A stretch of 64,000 nt of DNA from Anagrus nilaparvatae. Taxonomy: Eukaryota; Arthropoda; Insecta; Hymenoptera; Mymaridae. Positions 48,572 to 61,744 of the stretch are shown piece by piece. Both the position numbers and the translations under genes were made by a program. The notes under the pieces are model-generated. The model did not search any database, was not told the origin of the DNA, and saw only the letters and a program-made list of their open reading frames with translations. The stretch is taken from the NCBI GenBank assembly GCA_022575985.1, contig JAKSXM010000288.1, positions 3,189,501 to 3,253,500 on the forward strand, written 5' to 3'. Positions within the stretch are counted from its first letter, which is position 1. Each line of letters begins with the position of its first letter.

Positions 48572-50188
48572 GAGGAATTCTTTTTTTTCAGTTAAATTAC
48601 GGTTTTATATTATGATTTTTAGTCAGTAGCAGAATGTATAAGTACTTTTTTGGCTATTGACATTATAACCCATTATCAAAAAAATACCATCTGGAATTCC
48701 TTTTTATGGTCAAAATATGTATAAAAATTTTTTTTCGTATTTTCCAGCCACTGATAAGAAAACAAATTTAAGATTAAAAAGTAAAAAACTTTTGCAAAAA
48801 AAACATTGTAAAAAATAATTGAGCAGGTTATTAACTAATTTAGGTTTAACTAATTCACTGTTGTGGGAAGGTAAGAATCTGCTAGACTCAATTAATGATA
48901 TTTCATAGCAGCAATTGTCTGCTTATACAGTTGGATGAGCTGAAAACAAAATTTACCATGGTGCCTTCAAAAAGTCTCTTTGAGATTCCACAAGGTCCTC
49001 TGGGCCAGGGTACTGTTACGCATAAAACAGAGTAAAAACCGTTCTTAATTTAAGGGTCTTTCGAGAAATTTAATACAAAAAATTTGCGTAAAATTGTTTT
49101 GTTATGACATCGTAACATGCAGTTGCAACTACATGGAATGTAAAGTGAGTTGATAAACTTTTTTTTCTGTAAATTTTTGAAGCCCAAATATTTAATTATT
49201 TAATGTCACCGCGGAGTACTGTAATAATTGGCATTTTCTACGAGGAATCTACAAAAATTAACCAATCGCTTCCTGATTTTCTGAACCCAAATGGCAATAA
49301 AAAAATTTTCCCTCTTGCACCAAATTTTTTTTTTAGTTCCTCGACATTGCTGTCGTCTCTGATTTTTGATATTCGTTAATTTTTATTTCATAAAAAAATA
49401 ATTTGTTATCAATAATGGCGTCGAACAGACGCAAACTGATAAATTATTATTTAATAAAAAAAAAAAAAATTATCAAAAATCGAAGATGACAGGAAGAACT
49501 AAAAAGAATTTTCTACAAGAAGTAAATTTTTTTCATAGCTTTTTGGCTTCAGAAAATCGGGAGACGATTAGCCTAGTCTCAATAGATTTCTCATTGAAAA
49601 TTCGGTAAATATTTTGACTTAACTTTGTATAATAATTTGAATATCATTTTTTCCCAATAGAAATCTTCTATAAATAAATTTCTAGTTTCTTCTACAAAAA
49701 TTTGCCATGAGTGTATAACTAAAAAATTCATGGAAATTCATGAAAAACAGAATAACAACCAAACAGCTCATACAAAAGTCATGCCTAAAAATAAAATTTT
49801 ATCAAAAAAATTTTATTTATAAAAAATAACTCATCAAATATTACAGATTATAACGTAAAAAAAAAAAAATAAAAAATTTGAATTTTTAAGATACACACAC
49901 GTGCTGTAGGTTAAATAAGGTCAAAATAATAATAATATCAATGCGTAATAATAATTAAAAAAGAAAGAAAAAATAAAAATAAAACATTAATTTATAATCT
50001 AACTCCCAATTATAATTATACCCTACCAATAAAACTAAATAACCTTGTTAATAATTAAATATCTCACGCATTTTCGATTAAAAAAAAAAAAATCTATTCT
50101 GCTCTCTTTTTAAATATTTTATTTCTTTCAATATCATAATCGAATATAAGTTTCTTTTTTCAAAGAAAGCAGATATTATAATATGCTG

Positions 50189-50217
50189 TTTTTTTTTTTT
50201 TTTTTTTTTTTTTTTTT
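50189..50217. repeat. 29-base T homopolymer
   Basis: Uninterrupted T run; a likely spot for assembly length error. Confidence 0.9.
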
Positions 50218-50814
50218 CAAGGTCTTGTACTCTTATGACCGAGGTCGCAGACATATAGCATCCGGCCACTCGTATATTCCTCTTTTTTTTAATTCTTTTT
50301 TCTATAATAATACTAACTATTGATGGTGATGATGATGATGGCCACCACAGACTTATTTTTTTTAATATTATTTTAATGCCCAATCAACAGTATTGTGAAT
50401 TAAGATAAAAGAAACTTTTATAAACTTGACGACTCTTATTTTCAATGCATATGATACGATAAGATATAATTATTAATAATAATAATTATTTATGAGGTAT
50501 TATTTTAGAGAGACTAATATAATGATTTTTTTTAAAATTGTTTTTCTTCATTTCTTTTTGATAAATGTGGTATTTCTCTATACAATTCTAAATTTTTGTT
50601 TTTTATCTTTTATTTTTATTAAGATAACAGTTTTAATCTTTTCTCCGCGCGTGTATTATGATTTTATATTTTAGTTTATTTTTCTATTTTTATAGGTTAT
50701 GTCAATAATCTATGAGTTTATTTGTTTATGATTCTGGGTTTGAAATATGGTCATAAAGAGTTTTTTTTTTAAAGTGCTAGTATTGATTTTTTTAAAATTG
50801 TGAACTTTTTAAGA

Positions 50815-50833
50815 CCACTTGCGAGAAAAATAA
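50815..50833 (+). repeat. Dispersed repeat end motif
   Basis: CCACTTGCGAGAAAAATAA matches the end motif of the dispersed family at 31.2 kb. Only the end is recognisable. Confidence 0.35.
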
Positions 50834-52123
50834 GCGCCATCTATTGGAATAATTTTGCAAATTTGGATTAAACGACTCATTATACTTAATAAGCTGTTTT
50901 ACGCCTGGACAAGACGTGTTTTTTGCCAAAGACGAAGAAAAATCCCAAACCGCATTTTACCACCTTCAATTTACCCATTTACGTACTGCTATCTACCATT
51001 TATGAATTTACTTATACGTGCGATTTGGACTTTTCTTTATTTTTCTGGTCGTGAGTCATAATGTACTATTTATAAGATATCAGCAGCTTTGGTAGTCATA
51101 TTACTTGGTTACCATAGATACAACAAGAAGTGTTTAGCAGGCAAGATTATTTTAACGTGCAGTTTCACACAAAATGTGCAGTTGTAAACTGTATGTTTTA
51201 TTTTTATGCACAAGTTACGCTGAAATTATTTTTGGGTTTCTGATCACTTGGATAGTGCGTCAAAGCTCCAAATCCTTAGCTTGCTTCACTACAAATTTTT
51301 CGGGGCGTATAGCCCCAAATTTAAGAACTCTATAACACGAAATTAGGTTCGCGATTAATTGTTTATATTTATTTTGAAAATTTTTTTGAATTTTAGGTTA
51401 TAAAAAAAGTAAAAACAAAAGCAAATGATTATTTAAGGCAAATAGATATTTATTTTGGACCACTGCTCCCCGAAATTCGGCTTTAAAATCAATAAATAAT
51501 CAGTAAAGTAACGACTTAATACAATTTGTCAGAAAACCAAAAAGATTTTCAGTGATATCTTATTAGTATTAGATTTTTGTCTAAAAATACCTGAAAACTA
51601 AATAAATAACTAAATTAAATGATTTTATCATCTTCGACAAAATACCTACTCTGGATTTTCCGGCAGACAATACTGTCGCGCGCAAATATACTGTCATTGT
51701 TTGTACGACACTTAAATATCATAATTTTATAATCTTCTTTCAAGTCTTTTCTTTTAAATTTTATTTTAATATTATTTCAATATTTTTAAAAGTTTCAGTT
51801 AAAAGATTATTTTTATGACTTTTTATTATACCTGGCTAATAGATTATTTAAAGGATTTTTTACCGATTACTTTTCTTTTTCCTACTGCATCCTTTAGAAT
51901 AAATAATATCCTAAATTTTTAAAAATTTGACAGAATTAAATGAGGGGTAGGGTGTGATTACGTCATTTTGTGCAGTTGTAAAAAATTCTTAAAATAATTT
52001 CTGATAGCAGGCATGATTATCATAAAAGATGATTACGGGTAAGGGATGATCAATTGGGATAGTAAACGCATGCTCACTAATGTAAATACTTTGGAAATGT
52101 AAAATTGGGTACCCTTTCTGGAA

Positions 52124-54047
52124 TTTAAAAGTAGGGGTGTGCGGTTACCCGACCCGAAGCTTCGGGTCGGTCTTGAATTTTTCCGGGTCGAGTCGGGTCG
52201 GTCTTCGGGTATACCCGAAAAGTTTCAGAGGTCCGAAAGTACAGTTTTTTCATCTGAAATTTCCCTGGCATTACGAATCCATGAATATTTTCCCGGTAAT
52301 TTTCCGTTGAAGCTTAAAAAAGAAGGAAAATAGTCACAAAAAAAGTACTAGAAAAAAAAAAATTTTTAATCCATAAGAAGTTATTTATTTTTTCATGTAA
52401 ATTGAACAAGAAAATAAATAAATTCGCACTCATTTTAACATTTATACTTAGTATACTTACTGTTTTAAATTTGTAATTTTCTTAAAAAATAGTAATATAT
52501 CCCAATTTATATTTTTACAAAAATAATAATAAAAAATTAAATAATTTGTATTCAAAAATTTTGAAAAAATTATTTTTCTAAGTATTAATACTTTACTTAA
52601 CTTAAAAAATAATTATGCAAAAGGTATAAGTCAAAAATTTTTTAAATGTTTTAAAAATTATTAGCCTAACGGCTGTATTAACCTATTAACAACCAGGCAG
52701 CCAAAACTTGCCACTTGATTAATACTATACAATTTAATCCCTTTATATTTTTGTATTTAAAAAAAGCGAAACTTTGATTGCCCGTCATTGCCCTCTAGAC
52801 TCGAGATACCGAAAAATTTCAAATGGAAACTGAGAATATTTTGACCTAATCTATAAATCTAGACTATTCCACGGTGTCTTAATTTGAGTTTTTTTTTGCG
52901 AAAAAATGGCCAACTTTGTGGACCCATAATTTTTTCTAAACCCCGCGGCCAAAAAAAATAGGATACGAAGGTGACAATGTTTTGACCTTGGCTATCTCTG
53001 ACCAAAAATTTAGCTGACTTAATTACTTACAAAATTTACCATAGTTATCTCCTTACCTAGAGGTTTTCTTCTATAATATGTGCCAAGGTATTTTAATCCT
53101 AAATCTATAACAATACCTGTGCCAAGTAGGTAGTTGCTCGTATTTTTGAGGAAGAAAATGAAAAAAAAAATTCAAAATGAGACTCTGCCAGGGATTCTGC
53201 ACACCAATATTATATTGTCCAGAAGTATTGTTATATTTTTCCCAGCGTAGCGAGGCCCTTAAGCTAAGAATTTTTAAAACTCAAATTTTTAAAAAAATTT
53301 GACACACCTTTTGCATAATTATTTTTTAAGGTAAGTCAAGTATTAGAACTTAGAAAAATAGTTTCTTCAAAAATCTTGAATACAAATTAATTAATTTTTC
53401 TGGACAGTAGCCACGAAAGTACGATTTCCTAGCCACTGCGCGGCCGAGAAAATCGAAATTTCTTGCTACTGCCGCAGGAAAATTTTATACGGCCCTTGTC
53501 CCCACAAATAGAGAGACCTAAACCGCATTTTATTATCCTTGACTTCGCCTCAGAAGGTAATTTAGTTGCGATTGGGGCCATTCTTTACATTTCTGGACAC
53601 GAGCTGTATATATACTATTTTATTATTATTTTTGTAAAAATATAAATTGGGATATTATTACTATTTTTTAAGAAAATCACAAATTTAAAACAGTAAGTAT
53701 AATACAAGTATAAATGTAAAAAATAGTACAAATTTATTTATACAATTGTTTAATTTACATGAAAAAGTAAATAATTATTTATAGGTAATAAAAAATATAA
53801 TTTTTTTTCTAATACGCTTTTTTTTGACTATTTTTTCTCTTTTTTAAGCGTGAATGGAAAATACCCGGAAAAATATTCATGGATTCGTAATGCCAGGGAA
53901 ATTTCAGATGAAAAAACTATACCTTCGGATCTCGGAAACTTTTCGGGTATACCCGAAGACCGACCCGACCCGACCCGAAAAAATCCAGGACCGACCCGAA
54001 GCTCGGTTACCCGACAATTCGGGTAACCGCACACCCCTATTTAAAAG
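52124..54047. mobile_element. Non-autonomous hAT-like foldback transposon with 8-bp target duplication
   Basis: The element 52132-54039 (1908 bp) begins TAGGGGTGTGCGGTTACCCG and ends with the inverse, CGCACACCCCTA. It is flanked by the direct repeat TTTAAAAG at 52124-52131 and 54040-54047. An 8-bp duplication and TAGGGGTG-type ends are hallmarks of hAT elements. Arms of about 540 bp (52132-52672 and 53253-54039) are inverted copies of each other. No transposase frame exists; the small frames in the arms are palindrome products. The right arm has an extra block of about 218 bp (53400-53617). The near-intact ends and duplication suggest a fairly recent insertion. Confidence 0.88.
53400..53617. 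repeat. Extra block inside the right arm of the hAT-like element
   Basis: The sequence interrupts the arm between AATTAATTTTT and TTTTATTATTATT and has no counterpart in the left arm. It is GC-richer than the arm. TTTCTGGACA occurs near both edges (53397-53406 and 53590-53599). It may be a nested insertion, or ancestral sequence deleted from the left arm. Confidence 0.5.
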
Positions 54048-55038
54048 TATCTAAGAAGAGCATATTATGTTTCACTGTCAAGGTGGATTGTTCGGAGATA
54101 ATCTTATTAGCGTACTTCTGAGATTCAGTGGGCACAACATTTACAGTGTGTTTTTTTAGGTGACCCATCCCTTGAATACGTGCTGATGTAGAAGGGCCTG
54201 AAGAACCCTTCAAGTTCAAAACATATCAATATTGCAGTTTTTTGGAATTAACTTTTCTAACTACTATGGTTTGAAATTCTGTGCTATAACATTAATAACT
54301 GCAATGATATTTGGGATGAAACCCTTCCATTCTTAATTTTCTATATTTTTCAAATTTGTTGCTAATGAAGCCCCTATAAAAAATATAATTTAGCCTTAAT
54401 TGGAATCAGGTAGAACCTTAGTCGATTTGATGAAATAAAATCTCCACTAAAAAAATTTAATAACTTGTAAATTCAATTGGAATGAAAATTGGAGCCGTTG
54501 ATAAATGGTTCCAAAATATCATCCGAACAAATCGTACGTGATTAAAGCTCTTCTGTTAACTAAAATCAATATTGAAGAGATAATAAACAAATTCAATAAC
54601 AAATGATATAAAATGAGAAATAAAATAAGAAAGCCAACAATATAAAGTTATAAAATATAATATAATAATAAGTACGTGATGATACGCTGATGACCTTATT
54701 AAAAAAAGAAAAAAGCTTTTATTATATTATTAAAGTACATTGACTTTATAACAATGCATCAGGTGCGTTGTATATATAAAATAATAACGATTATATTATT
54801 AGATTTTTATTTATAAAAAAAAAAGTTTGACGACGTTATTCTTGGCATTGATTTACTATTAAATGTAAGAGGATATTAATTTAAGTTTAAACATTCAATG
54901 CTTTTATTATATTAGTATAATATGTTTATGTTATTATTGGCTTTCTGTTACACGATTGATTATTTAAAAAATAATTTTTTTTTTTTATTTTTTTAGAGGG
55001 AATTCTGGAATATTATTACGCTTATTTGGAATTTTTTG

Positions 55039-55462
55039 CACTGTAAAAAGTAACTTCCTTAGATTTACAAAAAAAATAAAATTTTTTCGAAAAATTAGTA
55101 AATTTTCAAAAAAATACGTAAACATTCGATAAAAATCGTAAATTTACTAAGTAATATATTATCGAAAAATTCAAGAATTCTCAATTTTTTTTTGTGAATT
55201 TACGAAAAAAGTTATAAACTCACAACTATTTTTCGGAAATTTACAACTATTTTTTGTAATTTTTCGAAAAAAAATTGTAAATTATCAATTTTTCTTGCGA
55301 ATTTATAAAAAAAATCGAAAATTCTCGAATTTTTCGTTAATATACTAAATTTAGTAAATATGCGATTTTTTTCGAATATTTACTAATTTTTTCTAAAATT
55401 TACTAATTTTTCGAAAACATTCTATTTTTTTTGTTAATCTAAGGAAATTACTTTTTACAGTG
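55039..55462. mobile_element. MITE with CACTG...CAGTG termini
   Basis: Terminal inverted repeats of about 27 bp (CACTGTAAAAAGTAA, C or T, TTCCTTAGATT) bound a 424-bp AT-rich interior full of TTCGAAAA-like motifs. No coding capacity and no clear target duplication, so the superfamily is left open. Confidence 0.75.
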
Positions 55463-58400
55463 TGATTATTCTAGTTTTTGAGTAATATGGTGATTTTTAC
55501 TGCAAGAGATGAATAAAATTATGAAATTAAGATCTGATTTTTGAACCTTGTTATATATTTAGTAAAAAATATGATTTAAAATTTAGAAGTATTGATAATT
55601 TAGTTGATTCAAGCAGTTTAGAGTATAATATTAGTATGCATAAGGTACCGGAGTTCGATTCCCTAGCATTGAATACTTACTGGGTTTTTTTTTCTAAAAA
55701 AATTTTTAATTTGGTATATTTCGGGATGTTTTTTCGGAAATATCATAAATAGGAGTCTTTTGGAATAAGTCTCAAAAATGAAGATTTTTCAAAAAAGTAC
55801 AAAAATTTGTTATCTTCTAAGCTAAAAAATAACTTGGGTATTTTTTGAATCGAGATTTCTGTAACATTCAAAATATTTGAAAAATATTAAAATTATAACA
55901 TTTTGAGGATGTATAGAGTTTTGGTCCCTTAGGATTTTGTCTATTCCCAGGATTTTAGGCGAAACCCCCGTAAAAAAAACTAGCGAAAATTCCGGATGTT
56001 AGGGGGCCAAGATTGAGTGATTTTATTTCGAAACTTGCCATTACAAAATGCATCCAGTCCTAAGCTATTCACAAACAGTAATTTTGTCACTCAACTATTT
56101 TAGGTTCTCTATTACAGTTTCAAATGATTTTTATAATTTTTATAGAATAATTACATGATTTCAAAGACTTTATCCGAAGCGGAATTTCATAAATTTTGAT
56201 AAGCACTTAATTATCGTTCTTATCATACTTTTTAAATTCTAATTTATATGAAAAAATTTCAATATTTATATCTACTGCGAAATTACAAAAATCAAATAGC
56301 ACACACATTTACATGTATAAATAGGTAAATTAAAATAAAGACGTCAAGAGTGTCCTTACATAATTAAAATATTTCCACCAAAAAAAAAACGTAAAAACAT
56401 ACACAAGACTATAATAATAATAAAATTGGATCAATGAACACGCGTAAACATTTCGTATAAAGTCTTAATCGCTAGCTATTATAATTTTTTTAAGTAGTAT
56501 GTGTGTTTACGCATGTGTTGTAAAGTTTTTTTTTTTGTTCCATTTATCATAAAAAAAAGAGTTGTATAAATTCAACGTTTTTTTTTCCTTTTTTTGTTAA
56601 TACAAAATTTTTGGGGTCTTCCACGCACGTGGCAAGGTTGTGACTTTTTAATTTTTTGATTTTCTTCCGTCTTTTCGTATGATAATTTTTTTTGCGCGTT
56701 ACCTTGAGAGAGAAATTTTGGAAATTTATTGTATGTAAATTATTAGCTTAAGTATTTTTTTGGAATATTTTCGCCGATAATATTAGAATAATTTTGTTTT
56801 AGTCAAATTTCCAAAGACTGCTATAGGCTTCGACAATTTTTCGGTTCTTTGATTTTTTGAGTTTTTTAGGGTAAAGGATTCTTTTTTTTTTAAAACTGTT
56901 AGTGGAAAAATAAGGTTTTCATAGTTTTTTTAGGATTTCATAATTAAATATAATTATCGTTTTTCCTGATTTTTCGGAGGCTAAGGCCCATATAAAACTT
57001 ATGAATTTTTCCTTAAATTTAATTAAATTTTCAAATGACTTTAATGATAAAATAAACTGTTATTAGTTTTTTTACTTTCGGTACAATATTTATAAATTTT
57101 CTGTATGAAAATAATTTATCAGTAATTTTTTTGTTGTCTAATTTTTTTGTTGTCTGTGGCCAGAAAAAGCACGTATTTATGTTGCCGGCTTCCTGTTACA
57201 GAAAAATCGTATAAGATCCTTGGCCATACAAAAAGAATGCCCCATTCTCCGCTTCTTGTTAGTTATTAGTTAGTTAGTTAGGTTATTTTAGTAAATTTTC
57301 TTTATATTATTTCTATCTAAGCAAATTGTACAATTTTTTGTTTTTTGGTCCAAAAATTTTTCTGAAATTTTCCATAGACAAAATAATACTTAAATTCCCA
57401 TAGACAATAAATAACTTAACAACTTTTTTCCTAATACAAAAATTGGTGCATTAAATACAATAAGCTTAGAAAATTGAAATTAAATCTCATAAATATTGAT
57501 TTATGAGTCCAGGTTTCAAATTAAATACAACAATAAATAGAGAACAAACGATAAAAGGCTGCATATGTCAATTTATAGTCTTAAACCAAATCTCATTATT
57601 CTTTGATAATTTCAAAAGCATTCATGAAAAACAATAGTTATAATCCTTTTAACAGACTATTAACTAAAAACTTTAAGGGTGTCCATAAATCATAATAATA
57701 ATCCTACTTAGAATGATAATAGTAAATAAAAAGTAGAAAAATTTTCTTTGAAAATCAGGTTAAAAATTTTATTTTATAAATCCAGACGAAAATATCATCT
57801 TTTATAATAATGTGTCAAACCAAATCGAATTCTAGACCAAGGTCAGACAGCTATTGTTAAATTTCCCTTGTAGTATTATATTTGAACACGCCTTCTCCCT
57901 TTTATTAAATTTTCTAAAAGCAGTCTTTCCCTAAATAATATTTGCTTCGTCATTGTAATAACTAAATTTAAAATAAATCAAATATTAGATCCCTAAAATA
58001 GATTCTTTTCTTTTGGGCCTTGCACAATTTTCCAACGTTGTCAAATTTCAAATATAATCGTGAAAGAACTGTTAAACTTAATAAAGAAGGGTGATAAAAC
58101 GTCCTTGATTGACTTTTATTACATTTTCTGATCGCACTTATTTTAACAATGTAACGGCTTCTTAAAAATTTTTTTTAATCAAACAAGAAGAATATAATAA
58201 AAAACACATTATAAAAATTTTTATTAGCAACTTGTTAAAAGCTATAAATTTTTATAATAAGTGTTACATGTGAAATTTAATTTTTATAGTATAGTAGTTT
58301 TTAATGAAAGCATTTTAAAATGCATGATTTTTTTTATTTAATCGTTAGTTTATTTTAATTTATTTTAACAAGTTTATTTTTATTTATGCAATATATTATG

Positions 58401-58866
58401 ACACTTGAGTACTTACAGTGTAGGTAATCTGGTTTAGAATCTTTAGGATTTTTAATTGAAGTTTGTGTAGTTAAATTGAGAGCATTTTCATAAACGTGGT
58501 TTTACTGGTCAGGTGTCTCAAATGGGAAATTCAATTCTTGTTTTAACTGAACTATTTGGTGCAGTAATTTTTTATGGAATTATTTGAGTGCAATGCTAAT
58601 GTAAATTTATTTTTCAAATTCGATTTAAAGTCAGCTAAAAATCAAATGAATAGAACTTTAAAATTTTTTTCACGATAAAATCTAATCATTCTAATTAGAC
58701 TATTTTACACGATCGATCCCAATTTTTGAGAGTGCAGCATAATTTTAGCTCAAAAATAATGATCCAATTCAATGATGATCCGTCCAAGATATAATTTTAG
58801 TTTAAAAAAAAATTTATTTTAATTTTTTTTTTAAATTACCCTTATTTATCCTGTAGGAAACACTGC

Positions 58867-58904
58867 CAGGCTGCTTTGCTTGAAAATTAAAGCAAAGCAG
58901 CCTG
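58867..58904. repeat. GC-rich perfect hairpin
   Basis: CAGGCTGCTTTGCTT and its exact reverse complement are separated by 8 bases. A 15-bp GC-containing stem stands out in this AT-rich DNA; a remnant of a transposon end is plausible. Confidence 0.8.
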
Positions 58905-60181
58905 AATGAAATTAGTGAATGAAATTATATACCTATAGGTATGTCCTTGTATACAAAACTAGAAAAGTAGAAATTTACTCTTTATTACTAAAAGAAACTA
59001 ATAATTTTTTTAATCAATTTTTAGAATTTAAAAATTTCCATCATTTGAAAATTTAGAAAAAAATATATTTACGAAAAATGAGTAAAATTTCTAAATAATC
59101 AAAAATTTATGGACATAAAATAATAATTTGGCAGCGTTTTTTTTATGAAGTTATTAAACTAACATAAAAATACCCTAAATATTTATCTGAGACTTATCTT
59201 TAAAGCTCAAAATCAACAAAAATTTGCAAAACAAATAAAAGAATATTTTTAAGATTTGTCAACTTATCTTGAAATAAATTAGAAATTATATTATGGAGTT
59301 GAAGCGTGATTTATCGATATCACAAAATTTACACAGCATTATTTGTTTTTACAAACGGTAGCGAACCTCATTTTAACTGATATGAAATAAAAATATTTAT
59401 CTACACGTTATCAAAAGACCCAAAATTACTTTCAAAAATTCAGACAAAAATTAAACTATTACAATTACATTCACACAAATAATACTTACACTCTGATAAA
59501 AAAAATTAATAATAATACAGTTATTATAGAAAATATAAAAATAGATACAGGAAATAAAAAAATTTCGTAAAAATTTTTGATGACGAGGTTTTTTAATACG
59601 ATGACTCGTCTTCTATTACAACTCTCTGTGCTAAAAATTCTCGTATTATATGCAATGTCCTTAAAAAAAAATTCAAACGATTATTATTTTATCGTGTATG
59701 CTCAAGGTAATAAAAATTTTGATTTTCAATGATTTTTTTTGCTAAAATATTTTTATGTCTGATTTTTTTTTCAGCTATAAAACATAATCTTTATTTTCAT
59801 TGATACCCCATTTATTAATCTGGATTTTCAAGAAGTATAAATGATATCGTCATTTTCTGGACATTCATTTTTTATATACTTAAAATCATTATTTTTACCT
59901 TGACCTTGCATGTGTGTGTGTGTAAGAAAATTACATTAAGAATTGTTATTTACCTTGAGAATTCCGTACGAAAACGGATTTTTAAAATAAAACGTTATAT
60001 ATATTTATGATATTTCCAAATGACGATGTGTCTAATATCATTGAAATATTTTTTCGTATTAAGCACTTTTTTATATTCTGAGAATTGAATTTCAAATTTC
60101 ATGCAGTCTTGCATATTTTTATTTTTTTTTTAATTTTGCTTTTGTAAATATTTGCGAATTTTTGTTGGTTTTATTTGAGGT

Positions 60182-60194
60182 AGGTCAAAGTCAA
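60182..60194 (+). promoter_or_regulatory. DR1-like receptor site
   Basis: AGGTCA A AGTCAA resembles the HNF4-type direct repeat with one-base spacing (AGGTCAAAGTCCA). Confidence 0.25.
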
Positions 60195-61410
60195 TGATTT
60201 TTAATTTATTTTCATGTTTTTGTGAGTATAGATAAATAATTTTTTTGAGTATATACTCTTCAGCTGCCCTTTGGAGAAAATTAGAATATCGTCTTGCGCA
60301 TATAAATTCTTTCTTCCCAAAGCCACTTATGAAGGCTCCCTTTTAAAACTTAATAGTTTAATTAATTAGGAGTGTAAGGGTGCTCCAAATAAAACAAACG
60401 AATTTAAGACTCAAAAATACCATAAAAAATAATAAATTTTTAGTGTATTTTATCACTAATATATTAAATTTTATTCTTAGTGCGTCACATAAGTTCTCCA
60501 CTGTGCTACTTTTATTATCCTAAAAACAGGTCAGATAAAAATTTGATTATAGGTTAAAAAACCGTTGTAAATAATTGATAAAATAATTTTTTAAAAGTCA
60601 TCTACCATTACCAAAAATATTTTCTCAACCTCATGAATGAACCTATTTTTAACTGCGTTTTTCAACATTTTCATTGCTTCACATTCTATAATAATCATAA
60701 AATAATATTTTTTCGAAATAAATTTCATTTTTATATTAAAAATTGTAAGTCAAGGTTAATGATTATGATAACCTTTTTTAATAATAAAAAAAAATAATCA
60801 TTTTTTACTGTTTATTGTATATGTCTAAATTAAAAAAAAAAAATGATTTTTTTTTATTATCTGTTTACGTAATTTTTTTATTTTTTGTATTTGTACGATA
60901 TACTTTTATCTATTAATGTTTTAAAAATAAATTTGTAAAACCTTTATAAAGTTTATGATACTATGACCCCAAATTTAAAATTTTGAATTTTTTTATTGGA
61001 ATATCAGTAACTGCGAATTTAGAATTTTTCTTTTCACCTAAATTTCTTTTCAATTATAAATTTAAATTAAGTTGAATCTAAGACAATGACCAAATGAAAT
61101 TGTTTTAATTTTAGGTATATAATACTAAATTTATACTTTTTGAGTTGATAGGTCAAAATTCTATCAAAATTCTCTCTTATTTATAGCCGATGATACCGTT
61201 TCCCTCATGTATTTGACATCGAGTTTTTCATCACATTAATAATGGAGAAGAGAAACAAAGTAAACAGTCCTAAGAGTAAATTTATTTCAAATGATATCAC
61301 AAATTAGTACATAATATATAAATCAATTCTTCATCGAATCAGTTTAAAATAAAATTTTAATATTACATAGATGTCCAATACGATACTAAATTATTATTAT
61401 ATAGTCTTTA

Positions 61411-61434
61411 GAACTCACTTCACTTGCGATAATA
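61411..61434 (+). repeat. Dispersed repeat end motif, diverged
   Basis: CACTTCACTTGCGATAATA resembles the family end motif; the rest is not alignable by eye. Confidence 0.3.
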
Positions 61435-61729
61435 GAATGAATTCAAAATTATCATACAAAAGTACCAACTTATTCCTAATCGCATTTTATGTCTATATAA
61501 TTTAGTTTATTTTATGAAATAGGTTTTTTTTTATATTTTATCAAAATTTGGAAACATAATAAGAAAAAATAGTCTATAATATAAAAAAAATTTAATTAGT
61601 ACCATTTTTTGAAAAAAAATTTATTTTTACGTGTCAAGGTAGAAAAAAAGAATTAAAAAAGTTATTAAATAGAAACAAAAAAAAAACAATATGCTGATTT
61701 ATTAAAAAATAAAAGAACGTAAATTTCGA

Positions 61730-61744
61730 AGGTCATGGTGACCA
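61730..61744. promoter_or_regulatory. IR3 receptor palindrome
   Basis: AGGTCA TGG TGACCA contains GGTCA nnn TGACC, the steroid-receptor/ERR-type palindrome with three-base spacing. Confidence 0.4.

Noticed and set aside
52139..54034. Small frames in the arms of the hAT-like element, similar on opposite strands
   Set aside because: They mirror each other because the arms are inverted repeats; none resembles a transposase.
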